Source: Glandiceps talaboti (Eukaryota; Hemichordata; Enteropneusta; Spengelidae). From it: a stretch of 64,000 nucleotides of DNA. Below, one piece after another: positions 1 through 12,064 of this stretch. The stretch covers positions 24,229,592 to 24,293,591 of the forward strand of contig NC_135554.1 of assembly GCF_964340395.1 (NCBI RefSeq), in the 5' to 3' direction. The notes under the pieces were generated by a model, which did not search any database, was not told the origin of the DNA, and was given only the letters and a program-made list of their open reading frames with translations. Both the position numbers and the translations under genes were made by a program. Every line of letters begins with the position of its first letter. Position 1 is the stretch's first letter.

Positions 1-1
1 T

Positions 2-2050
2 TTCAATTCTTGGGAAGAATGTCACAAAAGTGTAGACAGATTCCCTAGTGCTCTATTCCAAGGTTTCCAATCGAAAAAAGAAGCAGAAAAGTTCTTGGGA
101 TCAGTTGTCAACACCACCAACAACGACGTTCAGAACGACCAATCGATTGGCGAACTCGACGGCAAACTACACGTCGAAGCCGAATGCAACAATGAAAACA
201 CTAACCCACACCTTTCAACAGTTAACATTCGTAATGGTTCTGACATAGAAACCAGTGATATTGATGAAATCACGCGAAATTCAAGGACGCAGTCGCAGTC
301 TTTCGAGTCTACTTTACAAGAGGCTTTGAAATCAACACCACGTAATCGTACCTCATCAGTCAAAGCTGTCGTTGCCAATCATTTCTCTCGCATCCAAAGT
401 TCGACACAAAACCTCAAAAGTAGTATAAGTCTCTTAGAAGACAGATTCACTGAGATGGTGGACACTAATAACGAAGAAAACGCCGTACTCAGTAACAAAA
501 TGCTGAAGTTACAGGACGTGATCGAGGATGCCACTACAAAAAACAAAGACATATCGCAAGAAGTTGACCAACTGCAGCAATCAATGGCAAGTTTATTACA
601 AATAATAGAAGACAAATCGATTGCTCAGAAGGTGGCATTGGATATCCAATTAAAAGATGCCCTCAAGAAAATGGACCTCAATGTGGAAAAGCATCTCGAA
701 GAAATGGAAAACAAAATGAAACGCGAGCTTCAAGAGAAAATCTCTACATTTGAAATCAGTTTCCTGTCCAAGATGGCCGAAGATCAAACTATAAACAACA
801 GAAAAACAGAAAAGATAAACAATGACCTCCGAGCCATTAATGACAAATACGAAGAATGCGCTGATCTACTTTATCATGCTAACGTCTCCTCTTGCTTCAT
901 TGAACCAAAGAAGACGGCAAAACGCACAACTCAAGCTACAGAAACACACGAAATCATAACTTCAAACAGATTTCCAGACAACTTCTCAGAATGTCCCGAC
1001 ACAGTGTCAGCTTCGCCGTGTTCAACTTCAAATCAAAGCTACGAAACATGCAGTAACAAAGACGAACGCAACAAGGAAAACGAGCATGTCAATTCAAGTA
1101 AACCAAACCACCACGATACTGACAAACCATCTGTAAATTCAACATCAATAAATCGACGATCTTGGCGCGACCATTACACACCACGCAAAGCCGATGAACC
1201 AAACCTACGTTATCAAACAGAAAGCAAGAAATTGGTCGTGGGAGATTCACTCACCAAACACTTCCACCTAAACAAAATGTTTCCCCGTACCAGTAAAGAT
1301 TTTAACAGAACGTCATCACTAAAAGAAGCATGCAGAAAAGTAAAAGGAATCACGTCGTCAACTGTTGACACTGTCATCTTTCACCTTGGCACAAATGACC
1401 TGAATGACGGTGCAACACCTAGAGAATGTCTAGATTACACACAGCAGCTGATCGCTACAACTCACGAAAACATGCCGAATGCACAAATATACGTTTCCGG
1501 TATTATTCATCGACATGACGACAATCTCATCCTGAATGAAAAGATACAGGAATACAACACGCTCTTGGCAGGGAAATTCAAAATTCCTACAGGTACTACT
1601 GTCGTCAGAGTCTTTCATGACAACCTGAATTCCTTATCATCGCGACATTTATTTGACAGAGACGGCGTCCATCTGAACGGACGCGGAACCGCAAAGATGG
1701 TACAAGCAATCAAGAATGCCATTAGAGCCACGAATGGCTATACTCCAACACAAGAAAATCAGAATAACCAGAAATATAACAACAGACGCCGAGAAGAACA
1801 CAAGACAAGTAACCAATACAACAATGCCGAATCGCGAACATACAACCACCACCACCACCACAACAACAGCCGTGCTTATGGATTCAACAGACGTACTCAA
1901 GACACAGCAAGTCGTCAATGGAAATCGCCCCGCTTTAACTCAAACGATCGCTATCACAACAGTCACATCAACGATGCTTACTCTCACCCCTCGGACCTAT
2001 TTTCCAAACTAGCACAATTTTTGAGTTTCATGAATCGTGTCGGACAATAA
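2..2050 (+). CDS. LINE ORF1: hybrid-binding domain + coiled coil + SGNH/GDSL esterase (5' partial)
   Basis: The frame is open from base 2 and enters from outside the window, so the first in-frame start seen is not the true one. Bases 2-100 encode a segment with SWEECHKSVDRFPSALF, which matches the W-x-E-C...V-D-R-F-P-x-A pattern of the RNase H1 N-terminal hybrid-binding domain (Cauli_VI type), known to bind RNA/DNA hybrids. About 400-880 is heptad-rich charged sequence, a likely coiled coil for trimerisation. About 1220-1730 is an SGNH hydrolase: GDSL near 1242 (block I serine), GTND near 1388 (block III), DGVHLN near 1661 (block V Asp-His). The tail (1750-2050) is Asn/His/Arg-rich with a His run near 1845. 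CR1-type ORF1 esterases are known; the hybrid-binding domain at the front is unusual. Role: RNP formation, inferred. Confidence 0.85.
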   Translation, partial: FNSWEECHKSVDRFPSALFQGFQSKKEAEKFLGSVVNTTNNDVQNDQSIGELDGKLHVEAECNNENTNPHLSTVNIRNGSDIETSDIDEITRNSRTQSQSFESTLQEALKSTPRNRTSSVKAVVANHFSRIQSSTQNLKSSISLLEDRFTEMVDTNNEENAVLSNKMLKLQDVIEDATTKNKDISQEVDQLQQSMASLLQIIEDKSIAQKVALDIQLKDALKKMDLNVEKHLEEMENKMKRELQEKISTFEISFLSKMAEDQTINNRKTEKINNDLRAINDKYEECADLLYHANVSSCFIEPKKTAKRTTQATETHEIITSNRFPDNFSECPDTVSASPCSTSNQSYETCSNKDERNKENEHVNSSKPNHHDTDKPSVNSTSINRRSWRDHYTPRKADEPNLRYQTESKKLVVGDSLTKHFHLNKMFPRTSKDFNRTSSLKEACRKVKGITSSTVDTVIFHLGTNDLNDGATPRECLDYTQQLIATTHENMPNAQIYVSGIIHRHDDNLILNEKIQEYNTLLAGKFKIPTGTTVVRVFHDNLNSLSSRHLFDRDGVHLNGRGTAKMVQAIKNAIRATNGYTPTQENQNNQKYNNRRREEHKTSNQYNNAESRTYNHHHHHNNSRAYGFNRRTQDTASRQWKSPRFNSNDRYHNSHINDAYSHPSDLFSKLAQFLSFMNRVGQ

Positions 2051-2521
2051 TCTCGTTCGTTATCAACGTTAAACTAGTAAATGATTTATAAGAACACTTA
2101 GTAATTGTTACAAACAAATAACAAGTACATGGACATCGAAGTGTATACATGTATACATGTATGTTTGTCAATGTATAGTCAACCAGATAATAGTACTAAA
2201 TTAATACTTTTGGCATACAGCATGTAACAGAATTTTTCTTAGTTATCGATGGGATCAACTTATCACATAAGGCAGTTCAATCTTTTAGATCGAAGTGTTT
2301 TTTTTTTTTGTTTCTTATTTTTAAAAAGTAAGTAGTTATAGTAACTCATTTCAATTTTTTACCCCCTCAATATAGATCTTCTCATTTATGATTTAGTATT
2401 TTCTATTTTTCATATCCAAATTGATTAGTGTTTTTTGGGGGTTTTTTTCGCACTCTCTTTCTCTCTCTGTAACTAATATTATTGTTGTGAGGAATAAGAC
2501 TTTATATCAAAATCATAAATC
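2051..2521 (+). other. LINE inter-ORF spacer
   Basis: AT-rich spacer between ORF1 and ORF2 with T-runs near 2299 and 2430 and a small ATGTATAC repeat near 2143. No ORF of note. ORF2 is probably translated by re-initiation or from a separate message; nothing in the spacer decides which. Confidence 0.6.
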
Positions 2522-5500
2522 ATGTACACAGAAAAGAAGACAAATTATATTAATAATTTTAAGATAGGAAGCTGGAATATTAATGGCCTGACCAAAAAAT
2601 TATCGGAGGATGTATTTTCAGAATTTGTCTCCTGTCATGATTTTGTCTGCTTTCAAGAAACTTGGTTGAATAGTGACAGTATTATTAATTTACCAATCAG
2701 TCTAGATTCTTATGAATTTATATGTTTAAATAGAACAGATGGTAAATTCAAGAACAAAAACAGAGGTGGTGTTGCTATAATGTATAAATCAATTTATAAA
2801 AAATATCTTACTAGAATAACAGATTGTTCAAATAATTTCATTTGGTATAAGATTGACAAAAAGTTACTGTCTGCAGAAAATGATCTTTTCATAGGTTGTA
2901 TTTACATACCTCCAGAAAATTCACATTATTATCAAAATGGTGACTTGTTTGAATATCTAGAAACAGATGTTATCAAATTATCTTCTCGTGGCAATATTAT
3001 CCTCTTAGGAGACTTTAATTCACGTATAGGTACAAGGCAAGACTTAATTAATGAGGAAAATAATCAACACTTACCATTGCCAAGTAATTACACAGAAGAT
3101 AACTTTACTGTAAGAAATAGCATGGACTCTAATAGAAACAACTGCGTCAACAAATCAGGAAGAAAACTTATTCAAATGTGCATTGACTGTAATCTTCTAA
3201 TTTTAAATGGCCGTACTATTGGTGATTCCACGGGTAACTATACATATTTCTCACCCAGAGGCTGTAGTACAATTGATTTTGGTATTGTTTGCAAACCAAT
3301 GTATGAATTAGTTCAATATTTCAAAGTTCAAAATTTAACACATATCTCAGACCATTGTTCTATATCGATGTCAATAAGACTAAAAAATTCACCAAGTGCA
3401 ATCCAGCATAAAACAAACAAATATCAACTTTCTCCTCTCCCATCAAAATACATCTGGGATGAACATGCTGAAACAAACTTTAAAGAATGTCTTCAATTTG
3501 AGACACACACCCAGCATATACAAACATTTCTTAATACAAAGTTTGACGATGCTGACTCAGCACAAAATGAATTTGAAAACCTTATCAACAAAGTCTGTGA
3601 GAATAGCCTCAGAAGATTCTCACCCAAATTAAATAAACACACTAAAAAGCCAAAAAGAAAAAAGAAAAAATGGTTTGATGGTGAATGCTGGCTCATAAGA
3701 CGAGAATTTAAAAAACAAGCTAAATTAATCCAAAATGAACCAAATAATCCAATGATTAGAGAAATGTTCTTCAAAATAAAAAAATTACTAAAAAAAACAA
3801 TCCAAACAAAGAAAAAAGAATTTAAGATAAAACAACTAACTGAGATTGAAAACCACACAGGGGACACATCAGCATTTTGGAAAAAATTAAACAACTTGAA
3901 CGATGACTCTTTCAATAAAACAAGTAGTGATCTTATAGAACCCTGTGAGTGGTACAACTACTTCAAAAAATTACTAAATCTAAATAATTCTGAACCCCTT
4001 ACAAATAATAATTCTGATGTAATAGATTTAGAACAAAGATTAAACCCAACATTAAAACATGATCTTGATAAACCAATATCAACCAATGAAATAAAACAAG
4101 CTGTTAAAAACTTAAAAAACAATAAAGCTACAGCAGAAGACAAAATTTGCAATGAAATGATAAAATATGGACAATTTCAGTTAATAAAACCAATCCATAA
4201 ATTATTTAATATTGTATATAAATCTAACGTATTTCCAAAATCGTGGAATGCCAGCATTATTGTTCCGATCCACAAATCAGGACCCAAATCAATTCCATCT
4301 AACTACCGAGGAATTGCTATATCTAGTTGCCTTGGCAAATTATTCACAAGTATATTGAATAACAGGCTAACTGAATACATAGAAAACAAAAACATTCTAC
4401 CATCAGAACAGTTTGGTTTTAGAAAAAATTGTCGTACTACAGACAATCTATTTATTTTAAAAACAGTTATCAATAAATATTTATATCAAAATGAACAACA
4501 AAAAACAAAACAAAAGGACAACAAAATTTATGCTTGTTTCATAGATATGAAAAAGGCATTTGATAGCGTCTCACATGATGGCCTCTTCCAAAAAATGCTT
4601 TCTAATAACATATTTGGTAACATGTATAAAATGATTAAACATATATACAGAAATGCAACTTACAAAGTGAAAACCAAAAATGGTTTAACACAAGAATTTA
4701 AATCATCTGTAGGAGTCAAACAAGGCTGTAACCTTAGCCCTACACTATTTAATATTTTCATTAGTGACCTACCAAGAATTTTTGATTCAAGTCATTGTGA
4801 CGCACCAACTATCAATAACAAGGCAATCAGTTGCCTACTTTACGCTGATGATATTGTCCTTCTGTCAAAATCGAAGCAAGGGTTACAACACTGCCTTGAC
4901 AAATTATCAAAGTACACACAGAAATGGAAACTCAAAGTTAACACTATGAAAACAAAAATCATGATATTCAATAAAAACAACAGACTGTTACAAAAAAGTG
5001 TTTTTTTCTTTGAGGGAGAAGAACTAGACATTGTAAAAAAATTCAACTACTTAGGTCTAATTATTTCTCCAAATGGAAAATCAAAAGAAGCAATGATGAA
5101 TTTAAAAAACAAAGGGATCAAAGCATTATTTTCACTAAAGTCAAAGTTAGGCAATCTTAGAAATCTAAGTCCACAATTAATGCTAGATATATTTGATAAA
5201 CTAATAAGACCAATAGTTGTATATGGGTGTGACATATGGAGTGATGAGTGCTGCAAAGATTCACCAATTGAAACTGTAAATGTTAACTTCTGTCGGTTTA
5301 TACTAGGAGTATCAAAGAAAACCACTAAAATGGGGATTTATGGGGAACTTGGAAGATTTCCATTAGATATATTTGTGAAAAAACAAGCGATAAAATATCT
5401 CGTCCATGTAATGAATACAAAAAACAACATATTACGAGAAGCTTTCAGTTTCAACAAAGAAAAAAAGACAACCTGGTACAAATCCACAACTTTGTACCTA

Positions 5501-6076
5501 CCTAATAGTGACATAAATCAATTACAAGTCAATGAAATCAGTAAAAAAATAAAAACACAGCAAATAATCAACATTGAACATCAGCAACAAGCAAGCTTCA
5601 TCTCACAGTGGAAAAACAGCTTAAATAACAGAGAGGAAAATGGAAATAATAACTGCAAACTCAGAACATACAAACTCATTAAATTAGATTTTAAGCTTGA
5701 ACCATATCTAGAAAAATTAAATAACCCAGAATTGCGATCAATAATCTGTAAATTCAGACTAAGTGACCACAAACTTGAAATTGAAAAGGGCCGTCATCAC
5801 AAAATACCAGCTAAAAGCAGATTATGTAAAATATGCAACTCAACCCTTGTAGAAGATGAAAAACACTTTATATTACAGTGTCCCCTGTATAATTTACTCA
5901 GGCATGACCTCTTTAGTGAAGCTGCTAAACATATTAATAATTACAGAAACTTGACAGAAGAACAACAATTTAAAGAAATAATGAGCAACAAAACTCTAAT
6001 TATCGCACTTGGAAAATATATCAAACTTAGTAATATAAAAAGGGAGCACCACCTACAAAATACTCATAATATATAA
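2522..6076 (+). CDS. LINE ORF2: AP endonuclease / reverse transcriptase
   Basis: 1184 residues. Residues about 10-285 form an exonuclease-endonuclease-phosphatase (APE) domain: SWNINGL, FQETWL, GDFNSRIG and SDHCSI mark its conserved blocks. It nicks target DNA to prime reverse transcription. The RT domain spans about 560-850: IVPIHKSGPKS and NYRGIAIS at the front, EQFGFRKNCRT, then FIDMKKAFDSV, GVKQGCNLSP (from residue 731) and the catalytic YADD (774-777). A C-terminal zinc-binding motif starts at C1102 (CKIC ... H ... C). Length and order are typical of Jockey-group LINEs. No RNase H domain follows the RT. The start ATG follows an in-frame AT-rich leader and is the first Met. Very A-rich codon use, unlike the host genes here. 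Confidence 0.95.
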   Translation: MYTEKKTNYINNFKIGSWNINGLTKKLSEDVFSEFVSCHDFVCFQETWLNSDSIINLPISLDSYEFICLNRTDGKFKNKNRGGVAIMYKSIYKKYLTRITDCSNNFIWYKIDKKLLSAENDLFIGCIYIPPENSHYYQNGDLFEYLETDVIKLSSRGNIILLGDFNSRIGTRQDLINEENNQHLPLPSNYTEDNFTVRNSMDSNRNNCVNKSGRKLIQMCIDCNLLILNGRTIGDSTGNYTYFSPRGCSTIDFGIVCKPMYELVQYFKVQNLTHISDHCSISMSIRLKNSPSAIQHKTNKYQLSPLPSKYIWDEHAETNFKECLQFETHTQHIQTFLNTKFDDADSAQNEFENLINKVCENSLRRFSPKLNKHTKKPKRKKKKWFDGECWLIRREFKKQAKLIQNEPNNPMIREMFFKIKKLLKKTIQTKKKEFKIKQLTEIENHTGDTSAFWKKLNNLNDDSFNKTSSDLIEPCEWYNYFKKLLNLNNSEPLTNNNSDVIDLEQRLNPTLKHDLDKPISTNEIKQAVKNLKNNKATAEDKICNEMIKYGQFQLIKPIHKLFNIVYKSNVFPKSWNASIIVPIHKSGPKSIPSNYRGIAISSCLGKLFTSILNNRLTEYIENKNILPSEQFGFRKNCRTTDNLFILKTVINKYLYQNEQQKTKQKDNKIYACFIDMKKAFDSVSHDGLFQKMLSNNIFGNMYKMIKHIYRNATYKVKTKNGLTQEFKSSVGVKQGCNLSPTLFNIFISDLPRIFDSSHCDAPTINNKAISCLLYADDIVLLSKSKQGLQHCLDKLSKYTQKWKLKVNTMKTKIMIFNKNNRLLQKSVFFFEGEELDIVKKFNYLGLIISPNGKSKEAMMNLKNKGIKALFSLKSKLGNLRNLSPQLMLDIFDKLIRPIVVYGCDIWSDECCKDSPIETVNVNFCRFILGVSKKTTKMGIYGELGRFPLDIFVKKQAIKYLVHVMNTKNNILREAFSFNKEKKTTWYKSTTLYLPNSDINQLQVNEISKKIKTQQIINIEHQQQASFISQWKNSLNNREENGNNNCKLRTYKLIKLDFKLEPYLEKLNNPELRSIICKFRLSDHKLEIEKGRHHKIPAKSRLCKICNSTLVEDEKHFILQCPLYNLLRHDLFSEAAKHINNYRNLTEEQQFKEIMSNKTLIIALGKYIKLSNIKREHHLQNTHNI

Positions 6077-6325
6077 TTTGAAATGTCTAAATACCCTTCA
6101 TTATTATTTTTTCATTAATATTATGTTTCAACTCGTTGAATAGTTATTGTTGTTGTTTTGTTTTGTTTTGTAGTCTTTATTATGATGTGTAATGTTACTT
6201 TTGAAAAGCCTATAAGTGTTATTATTATGATTTTTTTTTTTCCCAATTTTATTTTATTTGTACCTTTAACAAATCCCCAGGGTTTTGTTACGTGTAATCA
6301 ATAAATACTATAAATACTATAAAAG
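6077..6325 (+). other. LINE 3' UTR and tail
   Basis: AT-rich 3' UTR with T-runs near 6231, ending in tandem AAATACTAT units at about 6303-6325. This short repeat tail is the probable 3' end of the element. Confidence 0.55.
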
Positions 6326-6565
6326 TATATAATGAATGGTTACAATGAACCATTGACTCAACCATGGTCGTTGCTGTGAAACACGATCTCACTTAGATCA
6401 CGAATTACAGCTGTAACCTCGGAATAACTCGTGACCTGTAATCTGATCCTTTCGTTGGAGACCTTATGGTTATATTGTGTTCATTTGTTTTATTGGAAAC
6501 TACACTAAAATAGCTCAGACGTCACAACTTTTAACAATTAAAAATTTAATGAGTCATTGCTTGTT

Positions 6566-6671
<106 letters not shown>

Positions 6672-8752
6672 AGAGCTAACATATTTCATTGTATGTGTCA
6701 AAATGTACTACGAAAATGTATTATTTATTGTGTAATTTCATGGACATCACAACACAACTGGACAAAAACAAGTTGATGCATGTATGGCTACCAGGACATA
6801 GTAAAACACAACTATAAGTCTGAGAGAGAGGTCCAAAGTGTAAAAAGAGAACTTGTGAATTACATTTGCATTAAAGCGAAATCATTCAAATTTATACCCC
6901 TACAAAAAGCTACAAAAAATTATGCGTATACATCTCTGTTTGGCAATCTATTAAAAATAATGTGCATGTTTTGTCAGCAGGATAGGAAAAAACTATTAGT
7001 GCATGTCAAATTTTGAATAAAAAGACACACAAATAATTGAAGGGAAAATAATAAGAAACTTAGAAATTAAAGACTCCAAATAATATTGATGGAGAAATCT
7101 GATGCTGAAACTTTGTTGTAAACATCTGGAAAACTTTGAAGCTGTGAGAAGAAAGAAATGGACATGGTCAAAATTGATATTTTTATGATGATGAGAAAGT
7201 ATTTTGAATCTGTGAACAAATGTAAATCTTATATTTACAAAACAACTCTTGTTTTGTTGCTTAAAGGTCCATTTTTCAGTCCCGGGTCATATTGCATTAC
7301 AATTTACATGGCATCATGACCAACTCTTTCTATAGCTATGCTAGACAGCCATTTGCACACCTAAATTTCAATTTTATCCAAACTGAGCCATTAAATAGTG
7401 TGGACATGCCCCTCTCACTAGTTTATGTTTGACTCCCTCTCCAAACACAAACTAATAACAACAACTATAACAACCAGGACACATGCTTATTCCACACCAT
7501 GATGAGACTGAAAAGAGCAGGTATGTAAGGGTCCCAAAATTGACAAAGTGTGCGTAAAAGTGCTTAACATGCACTTTCAGTAGAAAATGGCAAACTGTGC
7601 GTGAAAGTGTTTGAGTTGATATCGTTTGCGTGTCTGTTAACCATTAGTAATGAGTAATTAAAGGAATGTAGCATACACAGTGAGAATCCTTCAGTCTAAC
7701 TATGAATGTACTGAACACATGATAAATCGGAGTCATCTCTATGAAAATAGCACTGATTTCCCTAGAGTATAGAAACTGGAATGATTTCTATATGAAATTA
7801 AGATATGATATGAACTTTTAAATGTCTGCCAGACCAACACACATTTCATCTATGGGGTACACACATGGAGTAGATAAAATGCTGCTATGTGGACTATTTA
7901 TATGACATATGTAACATAATCAATATTTGTACGTAGTAAAAAAATGACAACATTCATCATTTAAGATTAAACTGTGTTTTAATTAAGGCATCAGTGACTC
8001 ATAAACATTCACTTACCCTATCCAAACTAAAACATATATAAAAGGTACCTCATCTGTAATTTAAGTTAAGAGTGAAAATATGTTAAAAGATAAATTTTAT
8101 ATTCTCATATGTTACTGTTAGTTACATAGTGTAGGATTGGTAATTATATCTTAGCTGCAAGCTGTTATTGATCTTCTAATTCAACAATACTGTCCTCTTT
8201 AGTGAACAATTATCTTCCTCCATTTTTTTATTTGTTCAGCCAACCAATATATAAATATTGGTGATGTCATGTTTACCTAGTCAAATATGAACAGCGACAA
8301 AAATCCCAATGTTGTTAGTATTTCCATGAATGAAGTGAAATTTTGGAGAAGAATGAGCTGATAATTATTTTTACAAGCGCAAGCAAAATTAAAAGAGGGA
8401 AATATTAAGGTGATTCTGAATGTTTTTTGAGTCATAATTTTGAGTACCACAGAACTGATATAGAATGACCAGGTATATTTCTGTTAATGTTTGAACTTGG
8501 CTTCCATTGTGTCATCAACATTGTGTTATATACTAGTGTTGGTCTGATAGTAATCATTTGTAACTTATTGAGTCACAGACTTGCACAAATATTAAAGTAG
8601 GACTATATGCAGAAATAAAGGATTCTGAATATTGTACATGATTTGAAATTAATGAACAAGCCATGGTATATGCAATAATGGGAAACAATCATAGAGCTGT
8701 TATAAAACCATTAAACTGATTGTCATACTGACATTTATGAAGGAATATGTAT

Positions 8753-9222
8753 AGTGAAGTCAAATATCAGCTGAAGATATAGCCTAGAATGAAATTCAGT
8801 AGTGAAGTCAAATATCAGCTGAAGATATAGCCTAGAATGAAATTCAGTAGTGACGTCAAATATCAACTGAAGATTATATATAGCCTAGAATGAAATCAGT
8901 AGTGAAGTCAAATATCAGCTGAAGATATAGCCTAGAATGAAATCAGTATTGTAGTCAAATATCAGCTGAAGATATAGCCTAGAATGAAATCAGTATTGTA
9001 GTCAAATATCAGCTGAAGATATAGCCTAGAATGAAATCAGTATTGAAGTCAAATATCAGCTGAAGATATAGCCTAGAATGAAATCAGTATTGTAGTCAAA
9101 TATCAGCTGAAGATATAGCCTAGAATGAAATTCAGTAGTGTAGTCAAATATCAGCTGAAGATATAGCCTAGAATGAAATCAGTATTGTAGTCAAATATCA
9201 GCTGAAGATATAGCCTAGAATT
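8753..9222. repeat. 46-bp minisatellite, 10 copies
   Basis: Ten tandem copies of a unit with core GTCAAATATCAGCTGAAGAT and TAGCCTAGAATGAAAT, with small length changes (about 46-52 bp). Units alternate between GTGAAGTC and TTGTAGTC variants. After the last unit the end is flipped (TAGAATTTCATTCT), giving a small palindrome at the right edge. Confidence 0.95.
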
Positions 9223-9961
9223 TCATTCTGGGCTGTGTGTGTGTGATTGTATGTATATACAATGATGAAGTTAATCTATACTGTTTTAATAGTCCTCACA
9301 ACAATTCAAGATATACTTGAACCAGAGGAAATAAATCAGCATTTCCTTAAAGCAAGACTGATGATTTCATTCTAAGCTTTCAACAGAGCAAAAGAAAGAA
9401 ACCCAAACTTAATCGAGTGATTTGTGAAAGAGACACACAATATGTTGGTGATAATTCATGAATTTGTTATGTTGGGATTAGCTACATGTATATGACTTGT
9501 AACAAGTCTTAAACACATATATTATGTAGTGCATAGAGTGATGGTCTGTCTGTCATCAGCCAACAGTGACTAAATCTTCAGGCACCAAGACATTGAAGAT
9601 GATCACTGTGTAAATCTACAATTGTCTGTGATGTTAAAGTGTATAACATGTGTCTGATTGTGTGAGCAAAGTTGTATGAAGTTTGGGAACCCCTATAATA
9701 GACTATAATAGATAGGGGTGGGGGGAATGATCTAGTAAAATATACACAATAGATTATACCATGCACGAACCAAGTTGAATAAAAAAATATAGAATGTATA
9801 CTCAGGTCTTTCTATGGCATGACAAGGCGCATCTATGTCACAACAATGCGTGTCTATATCACTGGTTCTGCTGTGTTCTAAATATGAGTCAAAACGTTCA
9901 AAATTGCCATTATTTGCCCTGATTTTTCTTTTATATTACTGCCACTAGTATAATTATGTAA

Positions 9962-10090
9962 TATTCTCCAATATTTTTCTGCCGGAAAGTACTCATGACC
10001 TAAGGGGTTGTCACTACGAGTCGCTAGACTCATGGCTCCTTATAATGTCACTCGTATTTTCTTGGGTGAACGAAAAATATTGGGGAATAA
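9962..10090. mobile_element. Small MITE, about 130 bp, family A
   Basis: Terminal inverted repeats TATTCTCCAATATTTTTC and GAAAAATATTGGGGAATA bracket a core with TGACCTAAGGGG and TTGTCACTACGAGT. A diverged relative with the same core lies at 54742-54888. No ORF. Confidence 0.65.
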
Positions 10091-11026
10091 AATCTAATTA
10101 TCTTGTTTACCATAATTTGGGTTGGTTGGGAATGCTTGTCTAGGGATTTCTACCTACTTGTTATAACTAATGATTTAACTTTATGTGTGAATATATTTTA
10201 CTTTCATTTTTTGTTTGGAAATGCATTGAAATTCTATACACACACTAAATGGTTCCTCCCACATGTAATATTTAAAAGATATTAAACTTGTAGAAGTGAC
10301 TCATCGTTTGAAATATTAGACATCTCTCACCATTTGTGATGGTATGACAGTACTGATCATCTTTTTGAAGCGGTCAACTTGTTTATGTGCTTGGAATACA
10401 TATTTATATTCGATGATATTGAAACCAGATTTCAAACAGGAAATATGTCTGGAGGTCATTCTGAAATAAGTACTGTACATGTTAAAGGATGACACTACAA
10501 TGTAAAAAGTGATGTGGGTAGATACTGATTATAGACAGTGAAGTAATTCCATTGAAATTGAGTATAGATTACTTCCTGTTCTTGTAAGTTGTATGGTTTT
10601 TGTCTACATTCTAGGGATTCTTTGAAGCCCACGCCACGCACAGTAATGTGAATATCCTTGGAAATTACTTTCCAATATTCAGACTCTGTTTAATATGAGT
10701 CACAGTTTTGATGTATTTGTAAACATAATATGTAATCTTGTGTAAATCTGGTAAACAAGGATGTTATTGAATGAATTATCCCAAACCAAAATGTTTGATC
10801 ATCTGTATGTTATTGTCTTTATATGTGACATGTGTGATATGTCTGCAGCTACCCAATGTAGTGTTTTGTCTAAACTGTAATGTTATATAGACATAAATTT
10901 ACGTAGTTATATACCCCCGTCACCGCATTCAAATACCCACATGTATGTTCATTGTATGTATACATTGTGGTCACACACACATAAATATGAGGGCCATGTA
11001 TCTATAGATAGATATTACACATACAT

Positions 11027-11099
11027 TCATACATACATACATACATACACACACACACATACATACACACACACATACATACATACATACATACATACA

Positions 11100-11130
<31 letters not shown>

Positions 11131-11241
11131 GTACATATGCACACATATACACATACGTACATACACACATACCCACATACATATATACATACACAAACAC
11201 AGACATATATATACACACATATATATACACACACACACTCA

Positions 11242-11287
<46 letters not shown>

Positions 11288-11288
11288 A
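11027..11288. repeat. (CATA)n / (CA)n compound microsatellite
   Basis: About 260 bp of CATA tetranucleotides grading into CA dinucleotides. The reverse-complement tetranucleotide array lies on the other side of RNF11 exon 2. Confidence 0.97.
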
Positions 11289-12064
11289 AGTCATACATAT
11301 ATCAATATCTCAGGGTTTCCCATAAATCCATGGATCTGCAATATATGATCCTTAGATTAGATGCATAGTGCAAAGAGGTTGCAGAGAATATATTTATATA
11401 CATATTTCATGTGTGGATGCCTATTGTAACAGCTTTAGCACCATCTGTTTGAAAGGAAAAAAAATACCAGACTCTGATGCTAACAGAAAGTAGTTTTCAT
11501 TTTTAGACATTGACAGACATATAAAACAAAGAGAACAGAAATCTCAAAATAGCTTGAATGGGGAAAAAAATCAATATTTCTCATGAACTGTTCCGTGTCC
11601 TTTATAAAACTTGGAAACAGACATAGTGGAAATATATAGATGTGGAAAAGCCTGGGTCTTTTAAAATTTATATAAAATGTGACACACAAATGATTTGTAA
11701 ATTTTAATATTGCAGATTTATAAGTTTATTATATATGCCATATGTCAGATTACAGATATATATCCCTGTAAATTTTGAATCCATTTGTACATTTTGATAT
11801 TTGTAGTGTTTCCCCAAAACATATTGTATCATATGTGTATAGGAAATACTGCACTGCTTGTTTTCTAGTTTCTGTTAGCTTTTACCAATGGCAAGACACA
11901 GTCATACATAAAGAACAATAAAACAACTAATTTGAGTCTGATATATTCGTTAAAGAGTCATAAATTATCAATATATATTATGTTGTAAATTATTATTAAT
12001 ATTCATGAAAGAGTGAGTTTGTTAACGTTTTGTAAACTTTTATTTGTGTATTTTTCATCCACAG

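Larger units (their letters stand above)
1..6325 (+). mobile_element. Non-LTR retrotransposon (CR1/L2-like LINE), 5' end outside window
   Basis: Two long ORFs in the same orientation, an ORF1 with an SGNH esterase domain and an ORF2 with AP endonuclease followed by reverse transcriptase, separated by 471 bp. After ORF2 comes an AT-rich 3' UTR ending near 6325 in short direct repeats (AAATACTAT units), as CR1/L2-type LINEs often do instead of a long poly-A. Neither ORF has a stop or frameshift, so the copy is young or still competent. The 5' end and 5' target-site duplication lie left of the window. Clade is inferred from esterase-type ORF1 and general RT layout; Crack, Daphne or other Jockey-group clades are possible. 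Confidence 0.9.

Noticed and set aside
8679-8700. ATGGGAAACAAT as a candidate RNF11 start exon
   Set aside because: Gives Met-Gly-Asn-Asn instead of Met-Gly-Asn-Cys, and no following RNF11-like sequence or donor is present.
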